A DNA stretch of 6,692 nt, taken from assembly GCA_013695495.1 (NCBI GenBank), contig JACDAK010000108.1:1-6692 (forward strand). Direction: 5' to 3'. Below are positions 4,551 to 6,692 of the stretch, piece after piece. The notes below the pieces were generated by a model. That model made no database searches, had not been told where the DNA came from, and saw only the letters and a program-made list of their open reading frames with translations. The DNA is from Blastocatellia bacterium (lineage in GTDB: Bacteria; Acidobacteriota; Blastocatellia; Pyrinomonadales; Pyrinomonadaceae). The position numbers and the translations under genes are program-made. Position 1 is the first letter of the stretch. Each line of letters begins with the position of its first letter.

Positions 4551-6533
4551 ATGAAGATAGTTTTACGTAAACAGATGCAGCGCGAGGGCGAAAAGGGTGC
4601 AGCCCTTATAATGGCTCTACTCATATCCGCGCTTGTTCTGGCACTTTCAGTTAGCCTTATCCTTGCAACATCGGTAAATTCATGGAACTTTACCGACGCC
4701 ACGGCCGAGCAGCAGGCATATAATGCCGCTGAGAACGGCATTCAGGCCGTCGTCGATGTGCTCCGCTACAAGTGCACTCCCGCCATTTCTGGAGCGGGAA
4801 ACAACGGCTGCCGAGTAAAACCCAACCCGCTTTATGTAACCACGGAAGGCGGCCAGACCATTCACGAGCATCACAAACTCAATAAGATAACTTTCGCCAA
4901 GGTCGTCGGTATGAGCACCTCGAACTCCGCCGCAGATGAAAGCGAAAACCCTCGCATGTCGCGCGTGCTGAGCTATGCCGGCTCCGCAGCAACTGATCGT
5001 GTCGTCGTCCTCGGCAACCCCGCGAACTATAACGCGTTCGATCTTTCTATCTCCGATCCGGATAACACCGGCTCGTACATCTCCTATGTCACCCAAGGGA
5101 AGTTTTTCGATTACGATCTGGGAAATAATCAGCAGATTACGTTCGGCTCCGGTGCGAACTTCACACGGGTCGCGTATCAACCTACGGTCGTCTCAAACCT
5201 ACATATCCCGGCCGATACTGTAAAGCCTACCGATTTCGGCAAGTTTGTTGTCACCCTAGGCTCATCCGGCGGGGCAGCGGTTACGCGGTTGATCCGGTTT
5301 GAGATCGCAGTACACATGACGGTTCCCTTTTCTGCGGTCCAAGTTCCTGCGACTCGAATGATCCGGGGTTACATAGTTCCGCCGAGTTTGATCAATGGTT
5401 CGAGAAGTAACGACCCGGCCAATCCGAACATCATTTTCGATTCGAAAACGTATAATCTTCGCGGAAGCGATTTCGTTTTGGAGTTTGGCTCGGCGCTTAG
5501 CTCTTCGTATCCTGCCTGGGCAGGATCTCCAGCCCCGGCAATGTATATGGATCCGAATTATCCTCCCATCGGATATAAGGCGGTATTAACGGGAGCAACC
5601 GGCGGGGGGTTCGAAAACAAGTTACAAGCCACAATGTCGCCCCCAGAGCCCACACGCATCCGGATAGTATCGACCGGCTACGGCCCTCGAGGATCGAGAA
5701 AAACTCTTGAGGCTATAATCCAGAACAACTATTTCAACGGGCTAGGTGCTCCCGCTACCTTAACGATGGTGGGGCCTCCATGGGCATCCAACGGGACGTT
5801 CACCTTCGATCCCGGCAATTCCAATGCGATGCTGTATTCAGGTATCGACCTTGCGACCGGGTCGACGGACATCATCCCTCCTGTGGGTACTTCTCATCCG
5901 CCCACATGCGGCTTTACAGGATGCGAAGATCCAAATCTTGATACGGTTATCGACGGTTTCGGCAACAAGATCGACAACACGGTCATTGGAACCCCTGCGA
6001 ACGTTTCATCTGAGGTGCCGCGATGGCTTAAATCACCCTCTCTCTTGGATGCCACGGTCAAGTCCCTTCATCAAACGGCGCTAAACTCGTACGATCCCAC
6101 AAATTCGACCGGGCGGGTGTTCACAAACACAAACCCAACGAGCTGGGGCAATAATGCGACCGGCACGGGAATAACTTTCTGCGACGGCGATTGCACACTT
6201 GGGCCGATAGCCGGCGGCGGAATCTTAGTCGTGACAGGTAAACTGACCTTGCATGGTAACTTCGATTGGAACGGCTTGATCATCGTAACCGGGTCCGACG
6301 GCGTACTCAGAAGCGGCGGCGGAAACGGTACGATTCGCGGAAACATCGTGGTAGCTCCTTACCTCAACAGCACGATCTTCGGCAACGTTGATCCGATCGA
6401 GGACGCGCGCTTTCTCGCACCGCAATGGAAAACACAAGGCGGTGGTAATTCGACCATCCAGTACAATTCAGATAATCAAAACAGCGGCCTGGGGGCGATA
6501 AGCAACAACGTTCTCGGCGTCGTCGAGAAATAG
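4551..6533 (+). CDS. Large PilX-like minor pilin / pilus assembly protein with Gly-rich C-terminal beta domain
   Basis: A 660-residue protein starting at ATG 4551. The basic leader MKIVLRKQMQREGEKG is followed by G^AALIM and a hydrophobic helix (17-40), the PilX_N pattern. It lacks Glu at +5, as PilX- and GspK-type subunits often do. The helix AEQQAYNAAENGIQAVVDVLR (52-72, split by Asn-Gly) is the typical amphipathic continuation. Residues 75-370 are a long unassigned region. STGYGPRGSRKTLEAI (374-389) matches a segment often seen in large PilX-like proteins. Residues 551-635 (GGGILVVTGKLTLHGNFDW, then GLIIVTGSDG and GNGTIRGNIVVAP) have short alternating strands and Gly turns like a right-handed beta-helix; I recall related segments as DUF7305-like. 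Cysteines occur in close pairs at 75/87, 453/458 and 544/548. It is several times longer than proteobacterial PilX (about 200). It is last in the cassette and ends 20 nt before the terminator. It may cap the pilus tip, possibly with an adhesive function. Confidence 0.85.
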   Translation: MKIVLRKQMQREGEKGAALIMALLISALVLALSVSLILATSVNSWNFTDATAEQQAYNAAENGIQAVVDVLRYKCTPAISGAGNNGCRVKPNPLYVTTEGGQTIHEHHKLNKITFAKVVGMSTSNSAADESENPRMSRVLSYAGSAATDRVVVLGNPANYNAFDLSISDPDNTGSYISYVTQGKFFDYDLGNNQQITFGSGANFTRVAYQPTVVSNLHIPADTVKPTDFGKFVVTLGSSGGAAVTRLIRFEIAVHMTVPFSAVQVPATRMIRGYIVPPSLINGSRSNDPANPNIIFDSKTYNLRGSDFVLEFGSALSSSYPAWAGSPAPAMYMDPNYPPIGYKAVLTGATGGGFENKLQATMSPPEPTRIRIVSTGYGPRGSRKTLEAIIQNNYFNGLGAPATLTMVGPPWASNGTFTFDPGNSNAMLYSGIDLATGSTDIIPPVGTSHPPTCGFTGCEDPNLDTVIDGFGNKIDNTVIGTPANVSSEVPRWLKSPSLLDATVKSLHQTALNSYDPTNSTGRVFTNTNPTSWGNNATGTGITFCDGDCTLGPIAGGGILVVTGKLTLHGNFDWNGLIIVTGSDGVLRSGGGNGTIRGNIVVAPYLNSTIFGNVDPIEDARFLAPQWKTQGGGNSTIQYNSDNQNSGLGAISNNVLGVVEK

Positions 6534-6553
6534 TTTTTGCCGACAAACAAAAA

Positions 6554-6584
6554 AACAGGTCTCCGATCAATTCGGAGACCTGTT
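6554..6584. terminator. Bidirectional rho-independent terminator between convergent genes
   Basis: A perfect 13-bp stem, AACAGGTCTCCGA (6554-6566... read with its A) against TCGGAGACCTGTT (6572-6584), with loop TCAAT. Downstream on the plus strand is TCTTCTTT-like sequence. On the minus strand the stem is followed by an uninterrupted T run, the complement of the A tract before the stem. It therefore ends both the pilin operon and the convergent minus-strand gene, and looks stronger for the latter. Confidence 0.93.
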
Positions 6585-6596
6585 CTTCTTTGCAAG

Positions 6597-6692
6597 CTAG
6601 TTATTATGTTTGAGCGCTAGTTTGAGGAAGTTCTCAAATAAGATCCTGCCGTCGCGGGATTCGTTTGGGTGTTCCCAGCGTGTCGGGTTTTT
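6597..6692 (-). CDS. C-terminal fragment of a convergent gene, function unknown
   Basis: Reading the minus strand from the window edge, 31 codons are open and end at TAG (6599-6597). The fragment begins KNPTRWEHPNESRDGR and continues ILFENFLKLALKHNN. The first half is polar and charged, and the tail looks like an amphipathic C-terminal helix. The stop codon lies 12 nt from the terminator hairpin (6554-6584), which has its best T run on this strand, so this is very likely a real gene end. I do not recognise the family. The bias towards protein-like composition and the terminator placement are the only evidence. It converges on the pilin operon and need not be related to it. Confidence 0.6.
   Translation of the reverse strand, partial: KNPTRWEHPNESRDGRILFENFLKLALKHNN

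Noticed and set aside
4680..5180. 166-codon open frame on the minus strand
   Set aside because: It lies entirely antisense to the PilX-like gene, whose protein features are clear. It shows no domain, ribosome-binding site or promoter, and is a codon-bias shadow.
2449..6533. Type II secretion pseudopilin operon (GspH-I-J-K)
   Set aside because: The subunits resemble these paralogues, but the last gene has a PilX_N-type start and no GspK features, and no other secretion genes are present. The type IV pilus reading fits better, though it is not proven.

Overview
The window looks like chromosomal DNA from a member of the Acidobacteriota, most likely the Blastocatellia. This is an inference from three things: a moderately GC-rich composition, a minor pilin ending in a Thr/Pro/Ser 'PTPSPTP' tract (a style common in that class), and an oversized PilX-like protein. 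Nothing in the sequence proves the taxonomy. I see no transposase, phage gene, CRISPR array, rRNA or tRNA.

Left part (1-2261): a LysR-type regulator (137-1021) is followed on the same strand by a YbdK-type carboxylate-amine ligase of the GCS2 family (1140-2261). The left edge holds the first 22 codons of a divergent minus-strand gene (66 down to 1). The 70-bp divergent intergenic region carries a perfect 7-5-7 inverted repeat (83-101) that places TATAAT on both strands. This is the layout expected for an autoregulating LysR protein that also controls a divergent target. The divergent start resembles the N-terminus of circularly permuted ATP-grasp proteins (COG2308 type), which often neighbour YbdK-like ligases. 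If so, this is the edge of a peptide or amide ligase island.

Middle (2262-2448): two small hairpins, the second followed by a T run, are a candidate weak terminator for the ligase gene. The T run merges into a strong sigma-70 promoter (TTGACA, 18-nt spacer, TGC-TATAAC). The short leader has two mutually exclusive perfect 8-bp pairings and no clear ribosome-binding site.

Right part (2449-6533): four tightly packed genes encode a type IV pilus minor-pilin cassette in the usual order FimT/GspH-like, PilV, PilW, PilX-like. They probably form one transcript and would build the pilus-tip or priming complex. The first has an EF-hand-like loop, a Pro/Thr/Ser linker and a symmetric four-cysteine C-terminal module. 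The last is a 660-residue PilX-like protein with a Gly-rich, probably beta-helical C-terminal domain. The major pilin and assembly ATPases are not in this window.

The cassette ends at a 13-bp-stem bidirectional terminator (6554-6584), shared with a convergent minus-strand gene. Only the last 31 codons of that gene (6692 down to 6597) are present.
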